Translations under genes and position numbers: made by a program
Source of the DNA: Sphaerochaetaceae bacterium
GTDB lineage: Bacteria > Spirochaetota > Spirochaetia > Sphaerochaetales > Sphaerochaetaceae
Length of the DNA: 36,038 bases
Reading direction: 5' to 3'
Assembly: GCA_016938475.1 (NCBI GenBank)
Contig: JAFGUP010000055.1
Span: 1 to 36,038 of the forward strand
Shown: positions 1 through 7,198 of the stretch, piece by piece
How the letters are laid out: each line of letters opens with the position of its first letter
Position numbering within the stretch: the first letter of the stretch is position 1
Notes under the pieces: generated by a model
Seen by the model: the letters and a program-made list of their open reading frames with translations, nothing else
The model's database searches: none
What the model was told of the DNA's origin: nothing

Positions 1-16
1 TAGCCAAGAAAAATCC

Positions 17-44
17 TTGAATTTGTTGCATTTTGTTGTAATAT
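17..44 (+). promoter_or_regulatory. Candidate promoter for the xdh operon
   Basis: A TTGAAT box at 17-22 and a TAATAT box at 39-44 are separated by 16 bp, a plausible housekeeping-sigma promoter. It lies about 150 bp upstream of xdhA, so the transcript would have a long leader containing the hairpin at 52-81. An ATG at 50 opens a 39-codon reading frame to 169 without a ribosome binding site; I do not call it a gene. The window edge hides what lies further upstream. Confidence 0.35.
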
Positions 45-51
45 AAAAGAT

Positions 52-81
52 GCGGATGAAGGCCTGTGAAAACACATCCGC
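52..81 (+). promoter_or_regulatory. Hairpin in the xdhA leader, unknown class
   Basis: GCGGATG (52-58) pairs perfectly with CATCCGC (75-81). Inside it TGT (65-67) pairs with ACA (72-74) around a GAAA tetraloop, leaving a one-sided six-base bulge AAGGCC. No U-run follows, so it is not an intrinsic terminator. It does not look like the purine or molybdenum-cofactor riboswitches I know, which are larger. It could be a small cis-acting element or an mRNA stabiliser; a chance stem is possible. Confidence 0.35.
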
Positions 82-193
82 CCACACTGCGAGAAGTACC
101 TACTCAGCAGAACTTCCCACAGATATTTTCACTGGAAGGAAATATGTGTACCATAGCAGGAATCACTGACCGAAACACATACAAGGAGGGGCT

Positions 194-2479
194 ATGCGGA
201 TAGTCGGAACACCCTTAGAAAGAGTCGATGCCAAGGAGAAAGTCACCGGCAAGGCGAAATATACCGAGGACCTGTTGGGACCCAACACCCTGGTGGCGAA
301 GGTCCTGCACAGCACCATCGCCAACGGTCTGGTGCAATCCTTCGACCTCAGTGAAGCATGGAAGGTTGCGGGAGTGATCGACATAGTCACCTGCTTCGAT
401 GTACCCGACATCCAATTCCCCACCGCAGGACACCCGTGGTCGACGGAGAAGAAACATCAGGACATCGCCGACAGGAAACTCCTCAACACACGAGTACGTT
501 TTTATGGAGACGACATCGCCGCAGTCATTGCGGAAGACGAACTTTCGGCCGCTGAGGCGCTGCGAAACATCAAAGTGACCTATGAAGAATACATGCCCAT
601 CCTCTCGGTCGAATCAGCGATGGAACCGGGGGCCATGGCAATCCACGAGGAACGCCCCGACAATGTGTTGGTCCACTCCACCTATGAGATCGGTTCATTC
701 GATGAAGCAAGCCAGGATCCCAACCTCATCAAGACAGAAGGGGACTACGAAACCCCGATAGTCTCCCATTGCCACATTGAGAACGCCATGAGCTTCGCCT
801 ATATGGAAGCTGGCAAGATCGTTGTGGTCAGTTCAACCCAAATCCCCCATATCGTAAGGCGGGTATGTGCCCAAGCGCTTGGAACCGGATTCGGCGACAT
901 ACGGATCATCAAACCCTACATCGGTGGAGGATTCGGAAACAAACAGGATGCCCTCACTGAACCTTTGAACGCCTTTTTGACCACTCGTGTAGGTGGCCGC
1001 TCAGTCAAACTCGAATATACCAGGGAAGAGACGTTCAACTGCACGAGGACACGTCATGCGATGAAATTTCATATTGTCTCCTACGTGGACAAGGAAGGAA
1101 ATTTCGTAGCCCGTTCCATAGACGCCTATTCCAACCAGGGAGCCTATGCATCTCATGCCCATGCACTGGTTGCCAACGCAGTCAACGGATTTCGAATGAT
1201 GTACCCGGTGGGAGCCATCAAGGGCAACGCCTATACAGTCTATACGAATCTACCCACTGCGGGCGCAATGCGCGCCTACGGTATACCGCAAATCGGCTTC
1301 GCACTCGAATCACATGTCGACGACATCATCGCGAAGACCGGATTCGACCCCATCGAATTCAGAAAGAGGAACATGATGAAACTCGGCTTCGTCGATCCGG
1401 TGACCACCATCACCTGCCATTCCACTGGACTGGAGGAATGCATCGACAAAGGAGATGCCTATCTCGACTACAGCAGGAAAAGAATAGCGTATGCCAACCA
1501 GAGTGGACCTGTAAGGAAAGGTGTCGGAATGGCGATCTTCTGTTACAAAACCGGAGTCTACCCCATTAGCCTCGAAACCGCGGCTTGCAGAATGGTACTG
1601 AATCAGGACGGATCGGCTCAGCTTCAGATGGGAGCCACCGAAATCGGCCAAGGCGCCGACACTGTATTCACCATGATGGCAGCGGAAACCGCGGGGTTCA
1701 CCGTCGACAAAATCCATATCATCAGCAAACAAGACACTGATGTGACCCCTTACGATACCGGAGCGTATGCTTCACGACAAACCTATGTCTCTGGACTTGC
1801 GGTAAAGAAAACCGCCGAATCACTGAAAAGGAAAATCCTCGAATTCGCCGCCACCATGCTCGACAAGGATGCATGGGACCTCGATATCAAGGAGAACCAG
1901 ATCACCCACACGAACAAGAACGAACCGTTGCTATCGGTCGCCGACGTCGCTCTGGAAGCATGTTACAGCCTCACCCACTCCAACCACATCGCGGCCGAGG
2001 AGACCCACCACTGTTCCGACAACACCTATTCCTTCGGAGTCTGCTTCACTGAAATCGAAGTCGATATCCCGATGTGCCAGATCAAAGTACTCGACATCAT
2101 CAATGTCCACGACTCGGGAACCATCATCAACCACCAGACAGCGGAAGGCCAAGTACATGGAGGAATGAGCATGGGACTTGGCTATGGGCTCACCGAATAC
2201 CTGCTGTTCGACCCGAAGACTGGAAAAATGTTGAACGGAAACCTGCTCGATTACAAGTTGATGACTGCGATCGACACTCCGGAACTTCACGCACAATTCG
2301 TGGAAACCAACGATCCCACAGGACCGTACGGAAACAAGTCCCTGGGAGAACCGCCGGCCATACCTGTAGCCCCGGCACTCAGAAACGCATTGCTCAACGC
2401 AACCGGTGTGGCGGTCGATTCGATCCCATTGCATCCCGAGAGACTATTCTTCGCATTTGAACAAGCGGGACTCATATAA
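194..2479 (+). CDS. xdhA: Xanthine dehydrogenase, molybdenum-binding subunit
   Basis: This is the large catalytic subunit of a three-subunit xanthine dehydrogenase, a cytoplasmic molybdenum hydroxylase that oxidises hypoxanthine and xanthine in purine breakdown. At 761 residues it matches the E. coli XdhA length and aligns end to end with it by eye. The molybdopterin-contacting Gly-rich segment GGGFGNKQD lies near residue 237, GATEIGQGAD near 480, and the KSLGEPPAIP segment near the C-terminus carries the Glu (about E719) that is the general base in this family. The start is fixed by AAGGAGGGG at 183-191, two bases before the ATG. xdhB follows after 16 bp and xdhC overlaps xdhB, so the three form one operon. 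The substrate specificity is inferred from the similarity to xdhA rather than to CO- or nicotinate-dehydrogenases. Confidence 0.95.
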   Translation: MRIVGTPLERVDAKEKVTGKAKYTEDLLGPNTLVAKVLHSTIANGLVQSFDLSEAWKVAGVIDIVTCFDVPDIQFPTAGHPWSTEKKHQDIADRKLLNTRVRFYGDDIAAVIAEDELSAAEALRNIKVTYEEYMPILSVESAMEPGAMAIHEERPDNVLVHSTYEIGSFDEASQDPNLIKTEGDYETPIVSHCHIENAMSFAYMEAGKIVVVSSTQIPHIVRRVCAQALGTGFGDIRIIKPYIGGGFGNKQDALTEPLNAFLTTRVGGRSVKLEYTREETFNCTRTRHAMKFHIVSYVDKEGNFVARSIDAYSNQGAYASHAHALVANAVNGFRMMYPVGAIKGNAYTVYTNLPTAGAMRAYGIPQIGFALESHVDDIIAKTGFDPIEFRKRNMMKLGFVDPVTTITCHSTGLEECIDKGDAYLDYSRKRIAYANQSGPVRKGVGMAIFCYKTGVYPISLETAACRMVLNQDGSAQLQMGATEIGQGADTVFTMMAAETAGFTVDKIHIISKQDTDVTPYDTGAYASRQTYVSGLAVKKTAESLKRKILEFAATMLDKDAWDLDIKENQITHTNKNEPLLSVADVALEACYSLTHSNHIAAEETHHCSDNTYSFGVCFTEIEVDIPMCQIKVLDIINVHDSGTIINHQTAEGQVHGGMSMGLGYGLTEYLLFDPKTGKMLNGNLLDYKLMTAIDTPELHAQFVETNDPTGPYGNKSLGEPPAIPVAPALRNALLNATGVAVDSIPLHPERLFFAFEQAGLI

Positions 2480-2495
2480 TTAAAGGGAGATCAAG

Positions 2496-3383
2496 ATGTA
2501 CGATTTCAATACACTCTACGAACCGAATACCGTGGAAGAAGCCCTGGCCTTGAAGAAAGTCCACCCCGAAGCATTGCTGCTCGCAGGAGGAAGCGATATT
2601 CTCATCAAGTTGCGCGAAGGTAAACTCGCCGGATGCGACATCATCAGCATCTATATGCTGGATGAACTACGGGGAGTCTCTATCCAGGACAATGGGGAAT
2701 TGATCATCCGCCCCCTCACAAGCTTCACCGGTATCACCATGGATCCACTGATCAAACAACATGTCCCGGTTCTTGGCGATGCTGTGGATCAGATAGGAGG
2801 ACCTCAGATACGGAATATCGGGACCATCGGTGGAAACATCTGCAATGGAGTGACCAGTGCCGATTCGGCAACCACACTCAAAGCCTACGACGCGATCCTC
2901 GAACTCTCAAGTGCCGATGGAGTAAGAAACCTGCCCTACGCAGAATTCAACTTGGGACCAGGAAAAGTCGACCTGAAACCGGAAGAGATCCTCACCGCGA
3001 TACGCATCCCGAAAGAAAGTTGGGATCAGACCTGCGGACATTACATAAAATATGCGAAGAGGAAAGCGATGGATATCGCCACCTTGGGGTGTTCGGTGAA
3101 TGTGAAACTCACCAAGGATAAGAAACACATCGAACGACTACGAATCGCATTTGGAGTCGCAGCCCCTACTCCGATACGTGCACTCACCGCCGAGAAGGCC
3201 GCCAATGGCCATGCAGTGGATGCACATCTACTGGACATCATCACGGCTAACGTGGAGGCGGATGTGAGACCACGAACCAGTTGGAGGGCTTCCAAGGAGT
3301 TCCGGCTCCACCTGGTGAAAGAGCTTGCCCGCAGGGCAACCGTCGCATCGATTGAAAAAGCGGGAGGAACAATACATGGCTAA
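2496..3383 (+). CDS. xdhB: Xanthine dehydrogenase, FAD-binding subunit
   Basis: This 295-residue protein is the FAD subunit that passes electrons from the iron-sulfur clusters to NAD+. Two FAD-binding loops are visible: LLAGGSDILIKL at residues 28-39 and GPQIRNIGTIGGNICNG at 102-118, followed by SADS at 121-124. The C-terminal segment PRTSWRASKEFRLHL is nearly identical to that of E. coli XdhB. A ribosome site (AAAGGGAG) lies about 7 bases before the ATG. The stop codon at 3381-3383 lies inside the start of xdhC (8-bp overlap), which suggests translational coupling. Confidence 0.95.
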   Translation: MYDFNTLYEPNTVEEALALKKVHPEALLLAGGSDILIKLREGKLAGCDIISIYMLDELRGVSIQDNGELIIRPLTSFTGITMDPLIKQHVPVLGDAVDQIGGPQIRNIGTIGGNICNGVTSADSATTLKAYDAILELSSADGVRNLPYAEFNLGPGKVDLKPEEILTAIRIPKESWDQTCGHYIKYAKRKAMDIATLGCSVNVKLTKDKKHIERLRIAFGVAAPTPIRALTAEKAANGHAVDAHLLDIITANVEADVRPRTSWRASKEFRLHLVKELARRATVASIEKAGGTIHG

Positions 3384-3870
3384 AAAAGCGATCACCTGCA
3401 CAGTGAACGGAAAGAAAAGGGAATACTTCATCGATGTACGCGAATCGCTGCTCGACATGCTCCGAGGAAATGCAGGACTCGACAGCGTGAAACATGGCTG
3501 CGATGTCGGCGAATGCGGAGCCTGCACCGTACTCATCAACGGACTGCCGTTCAACTCATGCATTTATCTTGCCATCTGGGCCGATGGAAAAGAAATCATG
3601 ACCCTGGAAGGACTCAGCGATGTGAAGGGAACCATAAGCGACATTCAACAGGCCTTCATCGATGAAGGAGCGGTCCAGTGCGGATTCTGCACTCCCGGCT
3701 TCATCATGTCCTCGATACCCATCATCAATAAGGAAAATCCCTCCACCAGAGAGGAGATCAGAAGGCAGATATCAGGGAACCTCTGCCGATGCACAGGTTA
3801 CGAAAAGATAGTGGATGCCATCGAGAAGACACAGAAGAAGCGGATAGCAGAAAAGAAGGAAACAGTGTAG
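3376..3870 (+). CDS. xdhC: Xanthine dehydrogenase, [2Fe-2S] subunit
   Basis: This 164-residue iron-sulfur subunit carries two [2Fe-2S] clusters between the molybdenum centre and FAD. The plant-ferredoxin-type cluster uses C42, C47, C50 and C62 (CDVGECGAC plus a later Cys); the second uses C102, C105, C137 and C139 (CGFCTPG and CRCTGY). All eight ligands are present. The reading frame extends 17 codons further upstream, but the GGGAGGA at 3362-3368 places the start at 3376, giving the usual family length. It overlaps xdhB by 8 bp. No maturation gene of the XDH-accessory type and no purine permease are seen downstream; the operon seems to end here. Confidence 0.95.
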   Translation: MAKKAITCTVNGKKREYFIDVRESLLDMLRGNAGLDSVKHGCDVGECGACTVLINGLPFNSCIYLAIWADGKEIMTLEGLSDVKGTISDIQQAFIDEGAVQCGFCTPGFIMSSIPIINKENPSTREEIRRQISGNLCRCTGYEKIVDAIEKTQKKRIAEKKETV

Positions 3871-3907
3871 ACGACTAACGTAGCGGTTCGTCCGCCCCTC
3901 GAGATAA

Positions 3908-4105
3908 TACGACATCCCGCAGGTATTGAAACATGAGAAGGTGATCGTCGGTGTGAACAACTGTTTCCCGATCCCCGATTGTGGTGTCATAACCGATATA
4001 TTCCAGATCCTCAGGTGGTTACAGGACATACAATTGACCATCTTGCAACAATCGGGGAAGTTCATGAAGGAACAACACCGGTATATCGATTGGGTTAAGC
4101 ACTGA
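3908..4105 (+). pseudogene. Start-less coding remnant, unidentified
   Basis: A reading frame of 65 codons stays open from a TAA at 3905 to a TGA at 4103-4105. It has third-position composition like that of the neighbouring genes, but no start codon except one ATG 13 codons from the end and no ribosome site. The product would end WLQDIQLTILQQSGKFMKEQ. I do not recognise the family. It reads like the C-terminal stub of a decayed soluble protein, and it lies directly beside a decayed lectin-like fragment. It could also be an open frame by chance. Confidence 0.3.
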
Positions 4106-4152
4106 ATACCTAGGAGTTACCGATTCCAAAGTTGCTTCATCTCGCAAACCAT

Positions 4153-4303
4153 TCGTCCCATTCGGGAGAGCCTTCGAGCTGATAACCGCCGGCGTCTTCC
4201 GCCAGGGCAGCGGTCTGTACCAGTTCAGGTTGCCGATTCCCACGAAGATGGATTCATAGGAGTGGGTTGTTCCCTCTTCACTGGTGTAGAGCTCGACGGG
4301 ATT
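4153..4303 (-). pseudogene. Broken fragment of the C-type-lectin-like gene
   Basis: On the - strand this stretch encodes NPVELYTSEEGTTHSYESIF followed by VGIGNLNWY, matching residues 131-159 of the intact protein at 7719-8657. It then changes frame: the intact gene reads ctggtaccag where the fragment has lost one G (near 4218), so the following residues are in the wrong frame. DNA similarity continues past the frameshift to 4181, then jumps to match about 7983-8013, which means about 130 bp between those two blocks has been deleted across a short ctgata-like match. The 5' part of the gene (signal peptide and helical repeats) is absent. This is a dead paralogue or recombination relic, not an expressed gene. 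Confidence 0.75.
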
Positions 4304-4320
4304 GGGGGCTAAGAAGCACA

Positions 4321-4375
4321 CCCATTACCCATTACCCATCACCCATTACCCATCACCCATCACCCATCACCCACC
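4321..4375. repeat. Heptamer tandem repeat CCCATYA x7
   Basis: Seven uninterrupted 7-bp units (CCCATTA or CCCATCA, in the order TTA, TTA, TCA, TTA, TCA, TCA, TCA) run from 4321 to 4369, followed by a partial unit. Because 7 is not a multiple of 3, gain or loss of a unit would shift any frame through it. It abuts the truncated end of the lectin-like fragment. No gene can be supported across it; the open frames here arise from the repeat itself. Confidence 0.9.
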
Positions 4376-4574
4376 TCCTGGTCCTTTTCACAGCACACCA
4401 GGAAAAGCGTCTCAGCCGAGACCAGTCATCGCTGTGGAGATTCACCCTTCACAAGACCACACTCACTATCACATCGAATACTCCTCCTGACAAACAGGTA
4501 TACCCAATGCACATCCCGAACAGGAACATGAATCCATCTGATACCATTCCAAGGGAGGTCAGGATAAGAAGAGA

Positions 4575-4669
4575 TATTCATGTGTCATACCGCAGAACCA
4601 TTTTTAAACACTATTCATATATTGACATCTATATGATCATATATTATCATTACATATGACACATGAATA
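4575..4669. repeat. Perfect 15-bp inverted repeats flanking a promoter
   Basis: The 15 bases at 4575-4589 (TATTCATGTGTCATA) recur as their exact reverse complement at 4655-4669, with 65 bp between. The interval contains the promoter at 4622-4650 and a 12-bp palindrome, ATATGATCATAT, at 4631-4642. Two readings fit: paired operator sites bracketing the promoter of the downstream gene, or the terminal inverted repeats of a very small (95 bp) non-autonomous mobile element. No convincing target-site duplication is visible. Confidence 0.75.
4622..4650 (+). promoter_or_regulatory. Promoter of the secreted-protein gene at 4713
   Basis: A consensus TTGACA at 4622-4627 and TATCAT at 4645-4650 are 17 bp apart, predicting transcription from about 4657. 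The downstream inverted-repeat arm (4655-4669) would sit on the start point. Confidence 0.6.
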
Positions 4670-4712
4670 CGTAATTCAGAATACACTCTCGATGAAATCT
4701 GAATAGGATGGT

Positions 4713-5918
4713 ATGACAATGAGAAATCATCGTGTCGTAGCATTACTTTTCTTCACTGTATGTAGTATTACGGCAGTACCAGCAAATTCTCTCCTATTTG
4801 AGATCGTAACAGGATCTCTGACCGGATTAGAGCTTGATGCAAATCATTCTTCAAGCAACCCTGAAGTGAGCCCCTACCAGATCCAGAACTATACATACGG
4901 GGAATACTGGTCAACCGATGGATTTCTGGGACGCTATGTCTATCGTGGCGATCCCATCGACCTCACTGTTACAACTCTTCATCCTTCACCCAGTACCTGG
5001 AATAATGGAAGATTTTATTACTTCCATATCAATGACTCAGGTACAAATGATCTCGATTCATGGAAAGAATATGTATTACTCTTCAGAATAAAGGGGCAGT
5101 TGCACCATGGGGGAACCAGCGATTTTACCGGAGCAAACATCATTATTGAGAGTCCGGGAGAACAGATACGTATTCCAGTTGGTGCAGGGGATGAAACTGT
5201 TCAAACAGGAGAGGCTGGATATGATGTACATGGAAATGCCGGGATCTTTAATGGGAGCAATGGCTTCTTCTATAGATACCCGTACACCTATCTATGGATT
5301 GATGTAACTGTTCTGAGAACCACACATGAATATAACATCTCAAGAAGGAGAGTCCGAGGATACTATGACTCTTCAATACATATTGTCGGGAATGGGATCG
5401 ACAGGAATCTGACCATCGAAGGATTCGTGAGGACGGGGAGCAACACAATGAACCCTGATACGTTTTCTTTCGGTATGCAACGTATCGCCCCTGAAATGAT
5501 CCCTTTTACCGACCTCATGGGAAAAAACACTCTCACAAACAGCTATCTTGCAGGGCATGTCTCGTATAATTCTTCGGAAACATCGGGACGTGTCGGTTTC
5601 TATGCCGACTCGGCCGGAACGTCGACAGATTTTGCCTTTACTTCGACGGTCTCAGGAGTGCCGGTATCAATTCCCTATCAAGTACTATTTGATCCTATCA
5701 TCTGTGGGAACACCATCTCTCCTGTCCTGGTCTCGTCAATGAATAATACCTTCATGACGGATTATCGAACTGTTTACTCTCCTGTCGATGGACAGCAGAG
5801 CGTCGATCACGTATTGACTGGAGATATCCGACTTATCGTACATCCTGGAATCACTGCTACCAGTTTCCCTGCCGCGTCCTACTCATCAACAATCTATGCT
5901 GTGTTCACTGCAGACTGA
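4713..5918 (+). CDS. Secreted beta-rich protein of unknown function
   Basis: The first 25 or so residues form a signal peptide: MRNHR, a hydrophobic core VVALLFFTVCSITAV, then PANS as a likely signal peptidase I site. The remaining approximately 375 residues are rich in Ser, Thr, Tyr, Asn and Gly, have no membrane span and alternate in the manner of beta-strands. The C-terminal strand, SSTIYAVFTAD, resembles the last strand of spore-coat-U/fimbrial type modules, but I cannot place the protein in a family. A second ATG at 4719 fits the AGGATGG at 4705-4711 slightly better. It stands alone behind its own promoter in a region full of mobile-element debris, so it may have been acquired by transfer. 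Confidence 0.8.
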   Translation: MTMRNHRVVALLFFTVCSITAVPANSLLFEIVTGSLTGLELDANHSSSNPEVSPYQIQNYTYGEYWSTDGFLGRYVYRGDPIDLTVTTLHPSPSTWNNGRFYYFHINDSGTNDLDSWKEYVLLFRIKGQLHHGGTSDFTGANIIIESPGEQIRIPVGAGDETVQTGEAGYDVHGNAGIFNGSNGFFYRYPYTYLWIDVTVLRTTHEYNISRRRVRGYYDSSIHIVGNGIDRNLTIEGFVRTGSNTMNPDTFSFGMQRIAPEMIPFTDLMGKNTLTNSYLAGHVSYNSSETSGRVGFYADSAGTSTDFAFTSTVSGVPVSIPYQVLFDPIICGNTISPVLVSSMNNTFMTDYRTVYSPVDGQQSVDHVLTGDIRLIVHPGITATSFPAASYSSTIYAVFTAD

Positions 5919-6381
5919 TTGGATGCAAACAGAAGCAGGTACATGTGAGAACGTTCAATGAACGTCAATCAACAAAATTCACATGAGGAAGGCGTGTGTA
6001 CAGCCTTCCTGTACGGCATTCATCACCCTAGTATTTCCAGCTCACATATTCGACCGCGAGGATATGGTACACGCCGGAGAGCCTGAGATGCGTGTTACGT
6101 GAGTATCGAAGGACAGGAGGAGTCTACTCAACTGTACATGTGCATCATTCTTCTACCCTATACCATGAGAATACTAAGAAATCATCTATTCGATTGAATG
6201 ACCAACAACCTGCGTTACCAAGATGTTCTCATAATCCTGCACATTCATTGCTGTGTGCAAAGTTTCTCTATCCACGAAAGCGAAAACAGTAGTTCCCGAG
6301 TTTGAGGCGTACGTGTCAAACAGACACCATGGATGACAGATCTGGAGCGTTTTGACCATACTCATTCCCAGGAGGAACAGT
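5919..6381. other. Gene-free stretch with two dyads
   Basis: No coding frame is supported here. There is a dyad ACGTTCA-A-TGAACGT at 5951-5965 and the hairpin described at 5986-6010. The right part leads into the IS66-type remnant; I could not identify a terminal inverted repeat of that element. Confidence 0.5.
5986..6010 (+). terminator. Possible terminator hairpin after the secreted-protein gene
   Basis: AGGAAGGC (5986-5993) pairs perfectly with GCCTTCCT (6003-6010) around a 9-base loop, 68 bases after the stop at 5918. There is no U-run, so it is at best an incomplete intrinsic terminator or an mRNA 3'-end stabiliser. Confidence 0.35.
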
Positions 6382-6756
6382 ATGGGAACAACGAATTATC
6401 ATCAGTACACTCACGACCAACGGCTTGCATATCTCAAAGAATTCGATGAAAGCGGGCAGTCAGTTCGTGCGTTCTGCGAGAATAGAGAATTGAACCAATG
6501 GACACTTGGCAAATGGGTGAAAGAGCGCAGACATAACAGAGGAGTCTTTGACGCCGGAGAAATGAATAAACATGGTTTTGTAAACCTGACTGTGATGAAA
6601 CCAGTACAAGAGACATTAACAGGCCAGAATGCGAGAAGCAATGCTGACCATATAACCGTTCATCATGGCCGGTGGTACATCAGCATCCCCCGATATGTGC
6701 GAAGCAGTGACCTGGCAGAGGTTATGCGGGCATTGGAGGCAGTAGATGGAGTTTAA
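6382..6756 (+). CDS. tnpA: IS66-family accessory protein TnpA
   Basis: This 124-residue protein is the first of the three IS66-family proteins. It has an N-terminal helix-turn-helix (about residues 10-45, FCENRELNQWTLGKWVKERR) and the family's C-terminal SIPRYVRSSDLAEVMRALEA segment. AGGAGGAAC just upstream sets the start at 6382 rather than 10 codons earlier. The tnpB start at 6746 lies inside its end, the normal IS66 overlap. The frame is intact, but tnpB is broken and the DDE transposase tnpC is missing, so the element cannot move by itself. Confidence 0.85.
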   Translation: MGTTNYHQYTHDQRLAYLKEFDESGQSVRAFCENRELNQWTLGKWVKERRHNRGVFDAGEMNKHGFVNLTVMKPVQETLTGQNARSNADHITVHHGRWYISIPRYVRSSDLAEVMRALEAVDGV

Positions 6757-6968
6757 CATACGCAACTGCTATCTTCGGCCTGGATTCACCGATCTCAGAA
6801 GAGGAATGAACGGTCTTATGCAGATTGCCATGGGAAAAATGGATCTGGATCCATTGGGGGGGAGATCTGTTTCTATTCTGTGGGCGAAGCCATCGGATGA
6901 TCAAGATGCTGTGGTGGGCTGGGGATGGGTTCTGGCTGTTTCAGAAGTTATTTCGAAAGCAAAATAAT
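6746..6968 (+). pseudogene. tnpB: IS66-family TnpB, frameshifted and truncated
   Basis: The first 32 residues carry the IS66 TnpB signature (FTDLRRGMNGLMQIAMGKMD LDP). After Ser-Val-Ser at about 6875 the frame is lost; the next frame continues with FCGRSHRMIKMLWWAGDGFW and LFQKLFRK, which is the expected TnpB continuation. A 2-base loss or 1-base gain explains it. Homology then ends near 6968, about two thirds through a normal TnpB of about 115 residues, where the oppositely oriented remnant begins. Confidence 0.8.
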
Positions 6969-7186
6969 CTGCAAAGCATCCAGCACCCGGCTCCCTCGCA
7001 GTAGACAATGCGGATCTGTTTTCTGTTGGTTGAATAGAACACAAACATGGACTGTTCGTCCAACTCCATGTTCATAGCCCCGACCACCAGGGAGACCATT
7101 CCACGTACACCGCGACGAAAATCGGTAGCTCCAAAGCGCAGAAAGATCTTCTTTCCTTCGATGCTCGTGTCAAACGGCAGTTTCAT
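6968..7186 (-). pseudogene. tnpB: IS66-family TnpB, truncated second copy
   Basis: On the - strand a start at 7186, with AGAGGG overlapping the tnpA stop, opens a TnpB with FGATDFRRGVRGMVSLVVGA and RKQIRIVYCEGAGCWMLCRL. About 75 residues match the family; the frame then runs into the other remnant and stops at 6941. The C-terminal third and tnpC are absent. Confidence 0.75.
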
Positions 7187-7198
7187 CTCAAAAACCCT

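Noticed and set aside
52-81. Purine or molybdenum-cofactor riboswitch before xdhA
   Set aside because: The stem is too small and lacks the multi-helix junction and conserved loops of those classes; recorded only as an unclassified hairpin.
1931-2434. A 167-codon antisense frame inside xdhA
   Set aside because: It lies fully within a strongly conserved gene on the other strand, has no ribosome site and its protein has no recognisable features. The same applies to 1310-1732 (-), 20225-20677 (-), 19590-20327 (-) and 21987-22634 (+).
4321-4375. Heptamer array as a CRISPR
   Set aside because: Units are contiguous without spacers, and there are no cas genes anywhere in the window.
4267-4659. A 130-codon open frame on the + strand through the heptamer array
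   Set aside because: The frame owes its length to the CCCATYA repeats, has no ribosome site and encodes a low-complexity Pro/His/Ser stretch; it is an artefact of the repeat.
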